From the NCBI GenBank assembly GCA_033239525.1, contig BSYO01000035.1, positions 6,608,627 to 6,672,626 of the forward strand: a stretch of DNA of 64,000 nucleotides. Direction: 5' to 3'. Source of the stretch: Nepenthes gracilis (taxonomy: Eukaryota > Streptophyta > Magnoliopsida > Caryophyllales > Nepenthaceae). The position numbers and the translations under genes are program-made. The notes under the pieces are model-generated. The model ran no database searches, was not told the DNA's origin, and saw only the letters and a list, made by a program, of their open reading frames with translations. Positions 12,113 through 24,231 of this stretch are shown in pieces (positions within the stretch are counted from its first letter, which is position 1; each line of letters starts with the position of its first letter).

Positions 12113-13581
12113 ACATTATCGTCTTATCAACGGATATTCAAAAGTAAGGAAAAAACATTCATAAACTAATATCTAATTTGTAAAAATAAAAATCATGTCC
12201 AATAGATGCACCAGCTATAAAAATACAATGTTTAACAAAAACCATTTCTAAAACATAACTAACATCAAAACATCTAAAATATAATATCATTCTTAGACAA
12301 ATCAATGAGAAATGCTCCCTAAAGATCTAAAACTCTTGCAACTGACATTCAATCTCACTAATTTGAAAGGCTAGCAAAAAAAAAAGATTCTAATGCTTGA
12401 CAATTCATATATAATTTATATATGTGGATATTGAAAAACAAAACATGTAAAAGGATAATAATGATAATTGAATGTTTAGAATACTAAAAATATTGAAATA
12501 TCGATAAAAACATACAAAATCATATGGAAATATAAAAAATCAATATTGGTGAGAGACTCACTAACAAAGGTCAAATATTGAGATTGGACTATGATTGCTT
12601 CTACAACCCAAAAGTCACAGCCACTATTTGTGACCTGTGGGTAGACCGATTACATATTATTTTTCATAGTTGAGGTCAAATTTTAATATTTTAACTTATA
12701 GATATTATGTTTGATATTTGATTTATAAATAACATACTAAAATATGTTTATATATATTTCATCAATTTTCAATAATGATTCTTTTTTACTCAAAATAAAA
12801 ACTCTACATTGAAAAAAATATACAAATTTTTCTCATATTTTAAAAACAAATCATCTTTACAAAATTAAAGAAGAGTCATCATAAAATTTTTGCATAAAAG
12901 AGACATATAAGGATGATTTTTCAAAGATTTAAAAAATTTTATAATAATATACTTAAAGTAAAGAATAAGATTTCAAATTTTCATGAAATGAAAGTAAACT
13001 TACATACATGCGATATAATCTCAAAACTAGTAGAAAAGTACCATATGCATGAAGATTTGAATTAGAATTGATAAAAGTTACCTCAAAAAATTAGTAACAA
13101 AAAAAGAAATATGTTGAGATATATTTATTTTAACTTAAATTTACTAAAAATTGCTTGAAATCACTTCAAATTTATTTCGTCATTTTTCTCTCTTCTTCTT
13201 TTTCTTCTTGTCTCTTTCTCTTTCTTTTCATCTCCTTCTCTCTCTCTTCTTTCTCAAAATTTCATAAGAAATAAGCTAAAAATTGATTAAAAGTCATTAT
13301 ACAGTCGATTGGCACATATATGCCAATTAGGCTTGGATCAAATGTAAAATTAATTTCAGCTAACAAATGAGTACCCATCAAGTGCATATTACTGAAACAA
13401 ATATGCATGAGCGTCATTCATATGAATATCATGCACAGTAATTCTACTTCAAATATACTCGTGCATGGCTCTTACACATATTAGACGTCTTCTTAAGCCA
13501 CTACATATCTAGTTTTCTCGATTAAATTATAACTTTTTCTTAAATTTTTTACTAAATTAAATTAATTATTGACATCTTAAA
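12113..13581. mobile_element. Unclassified insertion in the satellite array
   Basis: Satellite similarity stops after a CCACATA block near 12113 and resumes at about 13581 (CCCAGTATTACATAGACAGG). The displaced spacing (1950 bp instead of about 480) implies an insert of about 1.47 kb. It includes a CT-rich tract at 13190-13255. Both flanks show AAAT, but no clear terminal repeats or coding motif are visible. It could be a decayed solo LTR. Confidence 0.55.
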
Positions 13582-14378
13582 TCACATTTGGTATCCCAGT
13601 ATTACATAGACAGGCTAGCATTTTGAGTATTTCTTCAACATCTCAAAATTTTTCTCAAAAATATATTTAAATATGATATTCTGTATCACTGATATGAGCA
13701 CGAAAAATGTGTATTCATTAAAATTTCACAATTCCAAAATCATTAACTTTAATCAACTTGTTATGAATTTAGAAACGTGGCTATACTATAAATAATAAAT
13801 AAGTTTAGTTAGTCAATGTCATAATTTCCAAATCAATTGTGATCGATTTTGACTTTATGCCAACTAATACAAATCTCATTTACCTTGGCCACCTTTGTTG
13901 TTGCTTGATTCTGCAATTGGACTTGTCAGGTCCGATGTGAGTTGTAGTATATATAAGTTGTATATTATATGCAGCATTTCTTCTATACTACCAGTCTTCT
14001 CTATATTGACATAGAATTCTTTAAGACATAATTTCTCACAAATATTTACGAAGGAGCGCACAATTGTAGCTAAATAGACTAGTATTAGATGATTTCTCCA
14101 ATATTTTAAATTTTTTCTAGAAAAATATATTTAAATATAATATCTCATACCATTAATACGAGTACAAAAAATATATATTTGTTAACCTTTTACCATTCTA
14201 AAATCATTAACCCTAATGAACTACTTCTAAAATCAGACATATGGTCAAATTGCAAGTTGTGGATGAGAGTAGCTAGTGTTGTAATTTCACTAAGTAGATG
14301 TGATCCCCGTCAATTTCGTAACAAAGAATAGTATATTTTTTGTTGAGGTCACCTTTGCTAGTACTTGGTTTTACTATT

Positions 14379-16666
14379 TGTAATGTACTAATTTTTGAAT
14401 ATTGTATTTGTAGTCAGTTAAGGTAATATGATCAAGATTTGACTTAATCCATCTGAAAAAAATTATGTTTTGAGACTGTTAGATGTGTCGGTAGGAGAAG
14501 GCCTGCCAGGCGCCTTGGGCAGCGCAGCAAGTTCCCGAGGTAGTTGGCCAGAACCCGGAAGGCAAATTAAAAGGTGACCGCGAGAGTTTTCGGCCATTTT
14601 TTCGGGCCTCCACGAGAAAGAAGAGAGAGAGTGAGTGATGGAGAAGAGAGAGAAGGAGGAAATTAAGCTTTCGGGTTTGAATCCGGTTTGGAGTTTGTTA
14701 GAAAAGTGATAGATTAGGTCGAGATAATTGCACCCATACTCTCCTCTTTTATTTCTTTACACTTTTGTTCTGTTTTTTTCTAGTATTCTCGTTTCAATAT
14801 CTAATTAAGTTTATATTTTGTATTACATATGATATAAGTATGAAAATATTTCGATTTTACAACCAATTTTATTATTTTGATCGATTTTCAAACGTGAAAT
14901 CCTAACCCCGTGCCCCAAACAATTTTACAGACTATTTTGGGACTTTTATATAAATTGACTTCAGAATATTATTACCTATATTTTGAATATGTTAGTTTAT
15001 CAATTGGGTGTCCGATTTGCTAGTTTTATGTGGTTTTATACACTCAAAAATTCTAACCCACGCCTTGACATTTTTACCCACGAAATTGAGGGTTTGTGCA
15101 TGATTTGGTTTTAGAACTTGAAAATCCTAACTTCATGGATGTGGGTTTTTTGATTATTTGATATTTATATATATATATATATATTTTGTATATGTTAATT
15201 TTATATGTTCCATAAATATTATCGGACATGAATTATGACATTTATCCACATATATATTTCATGTGTTATCTTATATATGCCCGAAAACTATGTTGCATAT
15301 ATTTGTGAAGAAACTTATCGTCTAAAATCTCTAAGTTATATTTATCTCATAATGGTAAAAATTTCTTACATATTCTAATCTTTATAATGATTTATATATG
15401 TATTATAGATATCTAAATTTTGTATATTTCGAAATCATGTTATGAGCCATTTGTTAAAGAATTTATCATCCGAAAGTTTAGCAAATGTATTTGGCTTAGA
15501 AAGATAAGGAATTTCTAACTCATTGAAGCTCCAAATAATTTATGTATGAAATTATGAACACATAAGGATCTAAACTCACGAGAAATATAAAAATATATAT
15601 CAAAATATACTTATGAAAAAAATGGAAAAAATTCTACAATTAAGTGATGAACTGATGGATCGTTCTCCAACAGAGTGAGAATAAAGAATTTTGTGTTTAA
15701 GAGTAAAATTTTCTAAAGAAATAAGAAACTAAGAACTTGAATCGAGAATTGTTTAACAGATAGTATATTTTGGTATACTTTGGTTTATTATAGTGGAAGG
15801 TCGTCTGATTTAATACCACGTACGGCTATTGGCACCGTTTATAGGGATTGTATGTAGACAACTCGCCTCTAGGTCTTAAATAAAAGGAAATGTCTTTTGA
15901 TTGTATAGGAGTAAACACAATCTAGGTTACGATTGACTATTCCTTTAGTCAGTAAGGCTTACTGGCTCTGATCTTCAATAAAATAAGTTTTCAACATGAT
16001 TTGATGACTAAGAAAAAAAAAGAAAAATGAACTAAAAAAATTTAGAACAAATTATGAAAGTATTCTTTTCTGACTCATGATTTATGATTTCATATACATC
16101 TCTATTCCTTTCTATATGTATTATTATATTTTTGAATATAAAATTTACATATTTCTTGTTATGTATGTGCATTATTGAAATTTTGGCTCACTCTTATTAT
16201 TTTTCTCCTTCTAGATGAACATGAGTTTGCAACCGTTAAGGCGGGATAGAGGATTTGAGTCGGCTAGGTTTGAAGATGTGGAAGATGACCTTATGGATTT
16301 AGTTATATAGTTTTGTGCCTTCTAATGGAATATTTGTATTTTTGATAGATTTGTATATTAATGTCTATGCATGATGATAATGATGATACCAATATAATTT
16401 AGTTTCCACTATTTTGATGTATTTATAAGCTTCCGCATGTCAGTATGGTTTGTTTTGGATACCTAATGGCATCTTATTTGAGCCAACGTCATATCGAAGT
16501 CATGACATTTGTGCTACGTGTAGTTGGTGGTTTTTGAATCCTGTGATTTGTGTATTGTAGATTATTTAGTTATTGTACAGGAATATATACAGGTTTTATA
16601 TTTGGCCAATAACAGTATACAGTTGAAACTCAGTCAAATTTTTCGTAAGAAATACGGTATGTCACA
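14379..16666 (-). mobile_element. Solo LTR, Tekay/Del-like Gypsy, with CTATT duplication
   Basis: On the minus strand the block starts TGTGACATACCGTATTTC and ends GTACATTACA, so it has TG...CA ends. It is flanked by CTATT at 14374-14378 and again at 16667-16671, a perfect 5-bp target-site duplication. Satellite sequence continues without loss across the joint (GGTTTTACTATT then GGACTTGATAG). There is no primer site, polypurine tract or coding domain. The start motif and the 2288-bp length resemble Tekay/Del-type LTRs. The family name is by resemblance. Confidence 0.85.
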
Positions 16667-17865
16667 CTATTGGACTTGATAGTTCTGATGTTGACTGTGA
16701 TAGATTGACGTTTTACATTGTACACATATTGTAATTGACTGATAACTTCTTTTCTTTTATATTATGGGTCATCCTTATACTGGTATAAAATTTTTCAAGA
16801 TATATAAACACTCCACATTAATTCACACAGAGTCCACATTTGTAACTAGACATGCTCACACTAAAACATTTCTCTAATATTTTAAAAATATTTACTAAAC
16901 AAATATTTATAAATATAATATTTTATGCCATTGATGTAAGCACAGGAGATGTATACCCATTAACTTTTTAACATTCCAAAATCTTTAACTTTGATTAACT
17001 AATTCTAATATTAGAAACATGATTAGATTACAAGTAGTAAAAAAGTTTTGCCACTGTAGTAATTTTGCTAATAAGTTGTGATCCACCTTAACTCCATATT
17101 AAATGATACAAATCTCATTTATTGAGATCACCCCTACTAGTAGATTAGATGGTTTCAATATTAATTATAGTATATGCAAGTTATATATTACATGCAGGCT
17201 ATAATGAATTGTACCTTCATTTCTTCTGTGATATTAGTCATTCTAGGCTAGCATAGAATTTTTTAAGGTAGATAAATGGCCCACGTAAATTCACAAGGGG
17301 GTCCACAATTATAGTTAAATAAACTATTATTGGTGGATTTCTTTAATATTTTATTTTTAAAAAAATATAATTAAATATAATATCTCGTACCATTGATACA
17401 AGCACGAAAAATTTATACTCATTTATTTTTCACCATTTCAAAATCTTGGATTCTAATAAACTACTTATGAATTTAAAAATATGGTCATACCACAAGGAAC
17501 AAAGAAATTTAGCTTATGCTATAATTTTGCTAACCGACTATGATCCACATCGTGTTCCTACCAAAGAATAAAAAAACTTTTTTACTGGGATGCCCTCTAT
17601 TATTGTTTGGTTCTATTATTAGACTAGATAGTTTCGGTATTGATTGTAGCATATATCAATTGTATTTCGTATGTAGGATGTGATAGACTCGTGTCTTCTT
17701 TTCTTCTATGTTATTAGTTATTTCTATGTTGATGTAGATTTTTTCAAAGTAGAAAAACAACTCATGTAAATTTATATGGGATCCACAACTGTAGCTAGGA
17801 AAGTTAACATTAGAAGATTTCTCTATTTTTTTAAAATTTTTTTAAAAATTATATTTAACTTTAAT

Positions 17866-20706
17866 GTCAATGAATATTTTGTTTTTAGTATATTTGAATA
17901 AATACATAAATTTATTTTTCTAATTTTTTTATATTTATCTTTATTGCTAGTATTATACTGTAGAAATCATGACCATCCTGATAAAATGTGTAAAATTTTC
18001 AGTAAATAATAACAATTAACTTAATAATAAATTTGATATTTTGTAGTTGGTGCTTGCATGTTTGTTAATTATAAAATAAAATATTTTTAAAAATATTTTA
18101 TCATTTTACTTATGTTTCGTTCAGTATTTATAATCAACTTAGCCAATAAAATATTTTTATTGAGAAAGATAGTTAAAACAGAATGAAAAGAATATACGTG
18201 TCTCATATCAAGTAAGTTGAGTTATACCATATTGTGCAATTGATTTTTATCTTCTTATAGTTGAGATTGTTCTATCTACATAATGTTCAAAATTGCTATT
18301 TCTAAATAAAAGATATTTTAATAAACAAAATAATATTTTTTAAATTTTTTTATAAAAAAATAAATTGTAAAATATCTTTAATACAAGGATTAATAGTATT
18401 ATATAAATATTTTATATAAAATAATTTATCATTTAAAATAAAAAATCTAATTTAGATAAAATAATAGTAGCATATTATTTGAATCCTTATAAAAAAAATA
18501 ATAGAAAAAATCTTACTAAAAATTTATATTAAATTATTATAATATTAATTATGTTAAAAATTAGGAAAATAGTACTTGGGTGCTAAAAATGTTTAAAATC
18601 AACTTTTTTTATATAATTCGTAATTTTTAAAAATTCAATATATAGTAACAAAAATATAAAATTGGTTAAATAATACTATATATCATTAGTTAAAAAATAT
18701 GTGATTTTACTTATATTAATTTTAACATTAATTGTTATTTAAATTATAAAAAAAGACGAGTAGTATTACCTGTAATAACATATCTGGATATTTTTACATA
18801 TTTAAATTATAAGTATTTCTACATATATCTTTCAAACTTATAATCTTTTATCATAAAAAAATGACTCTTTAAGTAAACAATATATTCTATCGATCTTTTT
18901 TCGATTTGCTCTCTAATTATTCTAAAATCTTCTAGCCCTATACTGATAAAAATTTTAGTTTAGTTTTAATAGATAATAATCATTATCTGTCATTTTTCTT
19001 ATGTATCATTTTCGATATCTAATATCATTAAAACTTTTATACATATAATCTTTTTTAAATCCAAAAAAATTATATTAATAATCAAATCATAAAAAAATAA
19101 TATTAACATTAAATTACCAATAAAGATTAAAAATAGTAACAAAATTAGATATTATATTACTTGTAGCGTATTAGAATGAATGGTAAGAAGAAAAAAAGGG
19201 AGAAAATGGTAAGTATTTATAAAAATATTTATTAATTTTTAATTAAAAATATCCAATGGTCAACAAATAGTGACTACTATATATATAATATTTATCTATC
19301 TGTTAATTTTTTTTAATATATATATATTATATTATATTATATTATATTATATTATATTATATTATATTTTTTAACATACATATATAAATATACATACAAA
19401 GATTTGAAGAAAATCATCCTGATGTGGCATCATCTTCACGGCAAAGGTTAAATCTCATTTGATTAGTTGCATTCAAATTCAACGCGGTATTGTGTTTGAT
19501 TTACTTAGGAATTAGTCTCATTTTCCTTAAAAAAAAAAATAAATCTTAAAATATTATCAATTTTTATAATTTTTAATTTTACTCTATATTGGAAATTTCT
19601 TAATTATGTCAAAATATTAGTAATTTGATAAATATTTTTAGATAACATAAAAAATTAATTTCAATAAAATAAAAGTTAAAAATAAATTGGCAGAACATAT
19701 TTTTTTGGAAATTAAATTAAATTAAATTAAATTAAAAATAACTAAGAATATTTTAACTATTTTCATGGATAAAATCGAGTAGGTTTTGACTTGGAAAACA
19801 TCAATCAATCATGCCTCCCAATAATCGAATTTAATACAACCTTATAATTAGCCACTAATGGGGCCCAATGTAATAAGATCATTTCCCCATTAAACAGGGC
19901 ATTGCTTTTGATTTTTTTTTCTTTTTTTATTCAAAATTTTTAATCTAATTTAAAAAAAAATAGCTAAAAAAATAAAGGATCTTACTTCACGGAACAGAAT
20001 TCTCCCTCTCCTGATCACGGGATAAAAAAATATGGTACTGTATCTTTTTAGAAAGGTGTATTTTATAAGTCTTTTTTTTATTTATTGAATAAAAAAATAA
20101 TTTGTTAGATTTAAATTTTTAAATTATTTTTAAATAAATTTTTTTTTTTGAAAAATCTTTTAATATTAAGTTTGTTTAATAAATGGTAATGATTTTTTTA
20201 AAAAATAAATAAATAAGTTATATATAATTTTTTATCTTAATATTCTGTCTTTCTAACTTTAATCAAATGGAATGGTGAAAGGCATGTGTGGTACATCTCA
20301 TTTGTAAGATTTATCCCCTCCAAATCAGGACTTCTGTGTTGTATGGTCACTTTCTTACACCAAAGCATTATCATATGGATTTAGAAATTTTCATCTTTTA
20401 AAGAGATAAGGGGATAATTTTTTAAATCTAAACTATCCATTTTTATATAAATAATTATAATTTAACTATTATTTTAAAAAAAATAATTAAAATTAATTAT
20501 TAAATTATAATTATTTAATTAAAAATAAACTCTTAAATCTAAATAATAACTCATTTTATCTCTTTTAAGAATTGAAGGCCCTCTGATAATCATATAGGCC
20601 GTCCTTTCTCCTTGTGGCCATGTGGATGCGGGCCTCATTTACAGTTAGGAGAATGTGCAATATTCGAGATGAGTAAGATGAACTCAGAGAGCATAAGGCT
20701 GACTCT
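17866..20706. other. Very AT-rich intergenic DNA
   Basis: Mostly A/T homopolymer and dinucleotide-like sequence. No coding frame, LTR end or RNA gene was recognised in this interval, apart from the microsatellite at 19319. Confidence 0.6.
19319..19369. repeat. Microsatellite (ATATT)n
   Basis: About nine near-perfect units of the pentamer ATATT run through this short stretch, followed by further TA-rich sequence. Confidence 0.9.
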
Positions 20707-21085
20707 CACTATAACAATTTACTTTTTTTTTGTGACAAAATATTGTCGTTATAAGTTATAAATTTATCACTGAAAAATTTCATCACAAAATATATAAGTT
20801 TGTCATTATATCATCGCTAAAATTCTGCCACTCAACACATTAGAGACGAGATTGGTTATTTTGTCACTAAATGATTTTTTTACTAAGAAAATTATTTTGC
20901 CGCTAAATGGTACACTAAAATCACAAAAAAAAATAATTTTATCGTAAAAATGTATATTTTAGTGACCATAAGATTTCAACCTAAAACAAATCCTTACTAA
21001 ATACTGTAATTTAGTGACAAATAATATTTGTCACTAAAATCATATAACTTTGTCTCTAAATTATATACTTTAGTAGCGTCATCAC
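20707..21085 (+). mobile_element. CACTA-like transposon terminus (candidate)
   Basis: The block opens CACTATAACAATTTACTT and then repeats TTTAGTGACAAA-like and TTGTCACTAAA-like motifs in both orientations, as the subterminal regions of plant CACTA (En/Spm) elements do. A perfect hairpin of this motif lies at 21010-21038. I did not find the opposite terminus or a transposase, so this may be a fragment. Confidence 0.45.
21010..21038. repeat. Perfect hairpin, 13-bp arms
   Basis: TTTAGTGACAAAT (21010-21022) pairs with ATTTGTCACTAAA (21026-21038) around a 3-nt loop. Confidence 0.85.
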
Positions 21086-22084
21086 GTCTAGCATTTTACA
21101 TTCTAATAAGATACGATTAAATTTAAAATTTACAACCTGAAATTGTACTTATATACATGCCTCATCTAGATCATATGATTATTTGACTTTACTGTTTATT
21201 TCTATTATCGTTAAATTATCAGTGTTATATCTGAATGAGTCCTACTATATGACTGAAAAAGGTTGATATCAGGACGCCGAATAATCAAGAGAGTCCACAG
21301 GATCCAGATTACATTATTTAGCTTCATTCACACGCTTTAATTGTTCACCCATTGCATTATCAGCAGCTATTTGGGGAACAAGCTTTGACCCACAGCAAGC
21401 TTTAACACGAAGCAACTCCTGAAGCATCAAACAATACAACCACCAGCTTCAACTTTCAGGCTCTGCAGAATATTTTGGAGTCTACATTGCACATAATTAT
21501 GCCTCTATTAAAGCCGGATATTAGAATGCATATCGGCTTTTGATTCGATTAGTAGTTTAGCATGAAACTCGACTTTTCTTTGATTTAACAACTCGGTTAA
21601 TTGTTGTTGCGCTTCAGCTCAGTCCAAACATTAATGTCATTTTTTGCATGTAGGCATCTCATTATAAGGATATACATTTAAAAACAATGGTAAAAGTCTC
21701 CTCTTTCAGGAGATTATCATCACCATGTTGTTCGATTTAAGTCTCACGTAATTCTAAGAGGTTCGTAATATGCATCTTTAACTCATTGCAAGACTCAAAC
21801 CTTAAAATTATAAAATAACATTAAATTTAAGTAAATTTATAAATTACTAAAATTAATTATAGATTTGGGTTGAAAATCAAGTGTTGGATAGTAGTAATAG
21901 TGTAGGCACACATGGCACATCATGTATGCCTAAACTATCATCCGATACTCAAATCAATAATATTTTTCAGAGAGAGAAAGATGCGGGAATGATAATTATG
22001 TATGATGATGCAAAAGGTATGGGGTTTGAATCTGATTCAGATATTACACTCGACGTGAAATGACTTTGAGATTGAGGAAGCAAG
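21086..22084. other. Spacer with one short unassigned open frame
   Basis: No known gene is recognised. The plus strand has a 60-codon open frame at 21881-22063 (starts MLDSSNSVGTHG, acidic end DSDITLDVK) preceded by an open stretch. It could be a fragment of a broken gene or chance. The minus strand near 21400-21610 has short coding-like stretches interrupted by stops. Confidence 0.3.
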
Positions 22085-22757
22085 AATTGTGAGGGATTCT
22101 TTCGGATGCTCTTTGAGTAAAGAGCCGTCTTTTGTGAGTTCTAGAGTATGAGTTTTTGAGCATAAGTTTGAGTGTGAATGTATGAACGTGAGCCTGTCCT
22201 TTGGAGTTTGTCCCGTAGGTATTTACAACCCTTAAGCCAACTCAACCCTACTTAAGCACTAAGGATGGCTGGCAACTGTCTGCGCAGATTTGGTAGGTTG
22301 GCACAAGGATCATAGGTGGCGATTAGCGCAACTGTGATTATTCAAGAAAATCCCTTCCTTTTTCGAAGAGATGTTGGACGTGGTGGTTATGGGAGTTGTT
22401 ATTAGAAGAGATTAGTTGAGTTGAAATTGTCATTACGGGAGAGATCACCATTAGGGGTAATATTTGGGTTGTCGAGTTGGCTAAGGTAAGTAATTTCAGC
22501 GCGCAGGAAGAGATCCATCGGCCGTCATGGTTGGGCCAAGGTCGACATCGGCCGTTCAGGTTGGCTGGAATACTATTTGGGTCAACGGAAATGCCGACTA
22601 GCCTCTGGGCTTATGGCAGGACTCTCTCAGGTTCCACCATCAATCCGTGGGCCTTCATGTTGGATCGACTCATTTCTACTGTCCCCATTATTAGCCTCCC
22701 ATGCTGAAGGGTTTGAATTTTCAACCCCCGATATATTCATAGATAGGATGTGTCTTG
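22085..22757 (-). repeat. Left LTR (3' LTR) of the Tat-like element
   Basis: It matches 33850-34377, for example TATGAGTTTTTGAGCATAAG here versus TATGAGTTTTTAAGCATAAG there, and the GATCATAGGTGGCGATTAG block versus GATCATGGCTGCCAATTAG. The left edge is where similarity is lost. The right edge is placed before the pyrimidine tract at 22758. Confidence 0.6.
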
Positions 22758-22779
22758 TCATTTTTCTCTTTCATCTCTT
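22758..22779 (-). other. Candidate polypurine tract
   Basis: Read on the minus strand this is a purine-rich run (GGGAAGAGATGAAAGAGAAA and two more A), followed at once by TGACAAG, a plausible LTR start. The degenerate element has a pyrimidine-rich tract at the matching place (3194). Not confirmed. Confidence 0.35.
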
Positions 22780-22904
22780 CCCTAGGCCACCCTCTGATTC
22801 TCTACTTTATTGGTTCTAGTATAATTCTCTACACGTAATTTTCGTGAAATTTGCTGGCATGGAAAATCTTTCACACTTAATGGCCTGTTGATCCTTCCAC
22901 CTAC

Positions 22905-22910
22905 TATAAA
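22905..22910 (+). promoter_or_regulatory. TATA-like box upstream of the antisense ORF
   Basis: TATAAA sits in a block conserved with 3335-3385 of the degenerate element, inside the internal domain and outside the inferred LTR. It points toward the plus-strand ORF that begins at 24232. It is a candidate promoter for that ORF. Confidence 0.4.
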
Positions 22911-23574
22911 TTGAGGGGCTCATTGTACCTTGCATCACACCTCGCTTTTATTAGTCAAGTGGCATGGGAACCCAAAATCGGCATGAAGCTTGAGTTACCG
23001 GCTGCCGGGATCGGAGGGAGCTCGTCTCCGATGTTCGAAGGCATCATCCTGGGACACACGAGAGGTCTGCTTTGGCCACCCTTTTTTGTGTGGGAAACCA
23101 CTTTGGTCATCCCTTTTCGTGTCCATTCTGAAGTCAAGCCTTCCACTATTCTTGAGTGGGACAAGGTTTTCCTTTCCCTCTGTCTCCTTCTAGATGACGG
23201 CTTGTCTTCGTGATGGGCCACTTGTTTTCACCCCTCACAAACTGCTGTTCTTGCGAGTCTTGTTTTGCTATCTACTGGGTGCACGCCAGTTCCTCACTCA
23301 GGTTCCTCTCATTGCTCGCTTATTTGGGAGTTTGTTATAATTGTGTCGAATTTTTACAGTCGAATCATCATTCTATGTACTCCCTTTTTTTGTCATCTTT
23401 CTCCTTGTTGTATGCCCACTCCTCAAGGGTTTATACTCTATAAAAAGAGATTAATGAATAGAACTAGTAAGTATTTTTATTCATATTGTTCGCCTCTTCG
23501 ATTTTCTAGATGTCATTCTTTTCTCTTCTTTTTCTATTAACGCTGGACTGGGTTGAGGGGCTGTTAGTCTAGTC

Positions 23575-23965
23575 TGACACCGTACTGGATTATGGGCCTA
23601 TAGTCCGATCTGATGCTGAACTGAATCACAGACTAGTCAAACAAGCAGGATACTAGATTGGATCGTTGACTAGTGGAGCCAGCTGAACATCGAACCAGAT
23701 TATAGACAAATCAAATTGGCTGGATGCCAGACTGGATCCAAATCAATCAGACAAGCCGAGCATCGAACTGGATCATTGACCAGTGAAGTCAGCTAAATGT
23801 TGGACTTGATCTAGATCGGTCATACAGGCATGGCGTCAGAGTGGATCATTGACTAGTCAAGCTAGCTGGCATTGGACTAGATTGTTAACTAGTCAAACCA
23901 GCAGGATGTCGGATTGGATCCAAATTAGTTACATTAGCCCGGTGTCAGACTGGATCATTGGCCTG
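23575..23965. repeat. Minisatellite with GGATCATTGACTAGTCAA core
   Basis: Imperfect tandem units of about 40-50 bp alternate the core GACTGGATCATTGACTAGTC with CCAGCTGGATGTC-like and ACAAGCCGG-like parts, about nine copies. It lies in the leader of the antisense ORF of the Tat-like element. Confidence 0.75.
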
Positions 23966-24231
23966 TTAGTCCGATTTTGGGCTCATCACATTTGCTTGCT
24001 GCCAATTTACAACCTTGCCAAGTGCCTACCGCCTGTACAGTGGCAAGTTAATTGACATGCCTTGATATCGTCTGGCGTTGGCACGTGTTCAGGTCATCAT
24101 GCATGCGCCTTTTTGAGGTGTCATTTCAAGTTTCAAATGATGGCCTGTATAAAATGATACCTCTTTGTCATTTTTCCCCATCTTCTTCTTCTCTCATGTT
24201 AGTTTCTCTCGTTTGATTTTTTCATGTCTCC

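Larger units (their letters stand above)
9855..17865. repeat. Tandem satellite array, about 470-bp unit, nine units, twice interrupted
   Basis: Nine diverged units can be anchored by a GAGCACGAAAAATGT-like block at about 9861, 10341, 10821, 11303, 11751, 13701, 14163, 16941 and 17403. Each unit has the same order of landmarks: the anchor, a TTTTTACCATT-CAAAATC block, GATCCATGTCGACT, GAATACAAATCTCATTTA, CTTGGTTTTGCTATTGGACT, a TTCTTCTA-GT-ATTGGTCAT block, TCCACAATTGTAGCTAGACA, and AAATATAATATC. Spacing is 448-485 bp once the two insertions (12113-13581 and 14379-16666) are subtracted. There is no open frame shared between units. I do not recognise the family. Confidence 0.85.

Noticed and set aside
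12113..13581. Calling the satellite insert a solo LTR
   Set aside because: No clear TG...CA ends or 5-bp duplication could be fixed, so it is left unclassified.
19319..19369. CRISPR-like or regulatory array
   Set aside because: It is a simple pentanucleotide microsatellite without spacers, in a plant genome.
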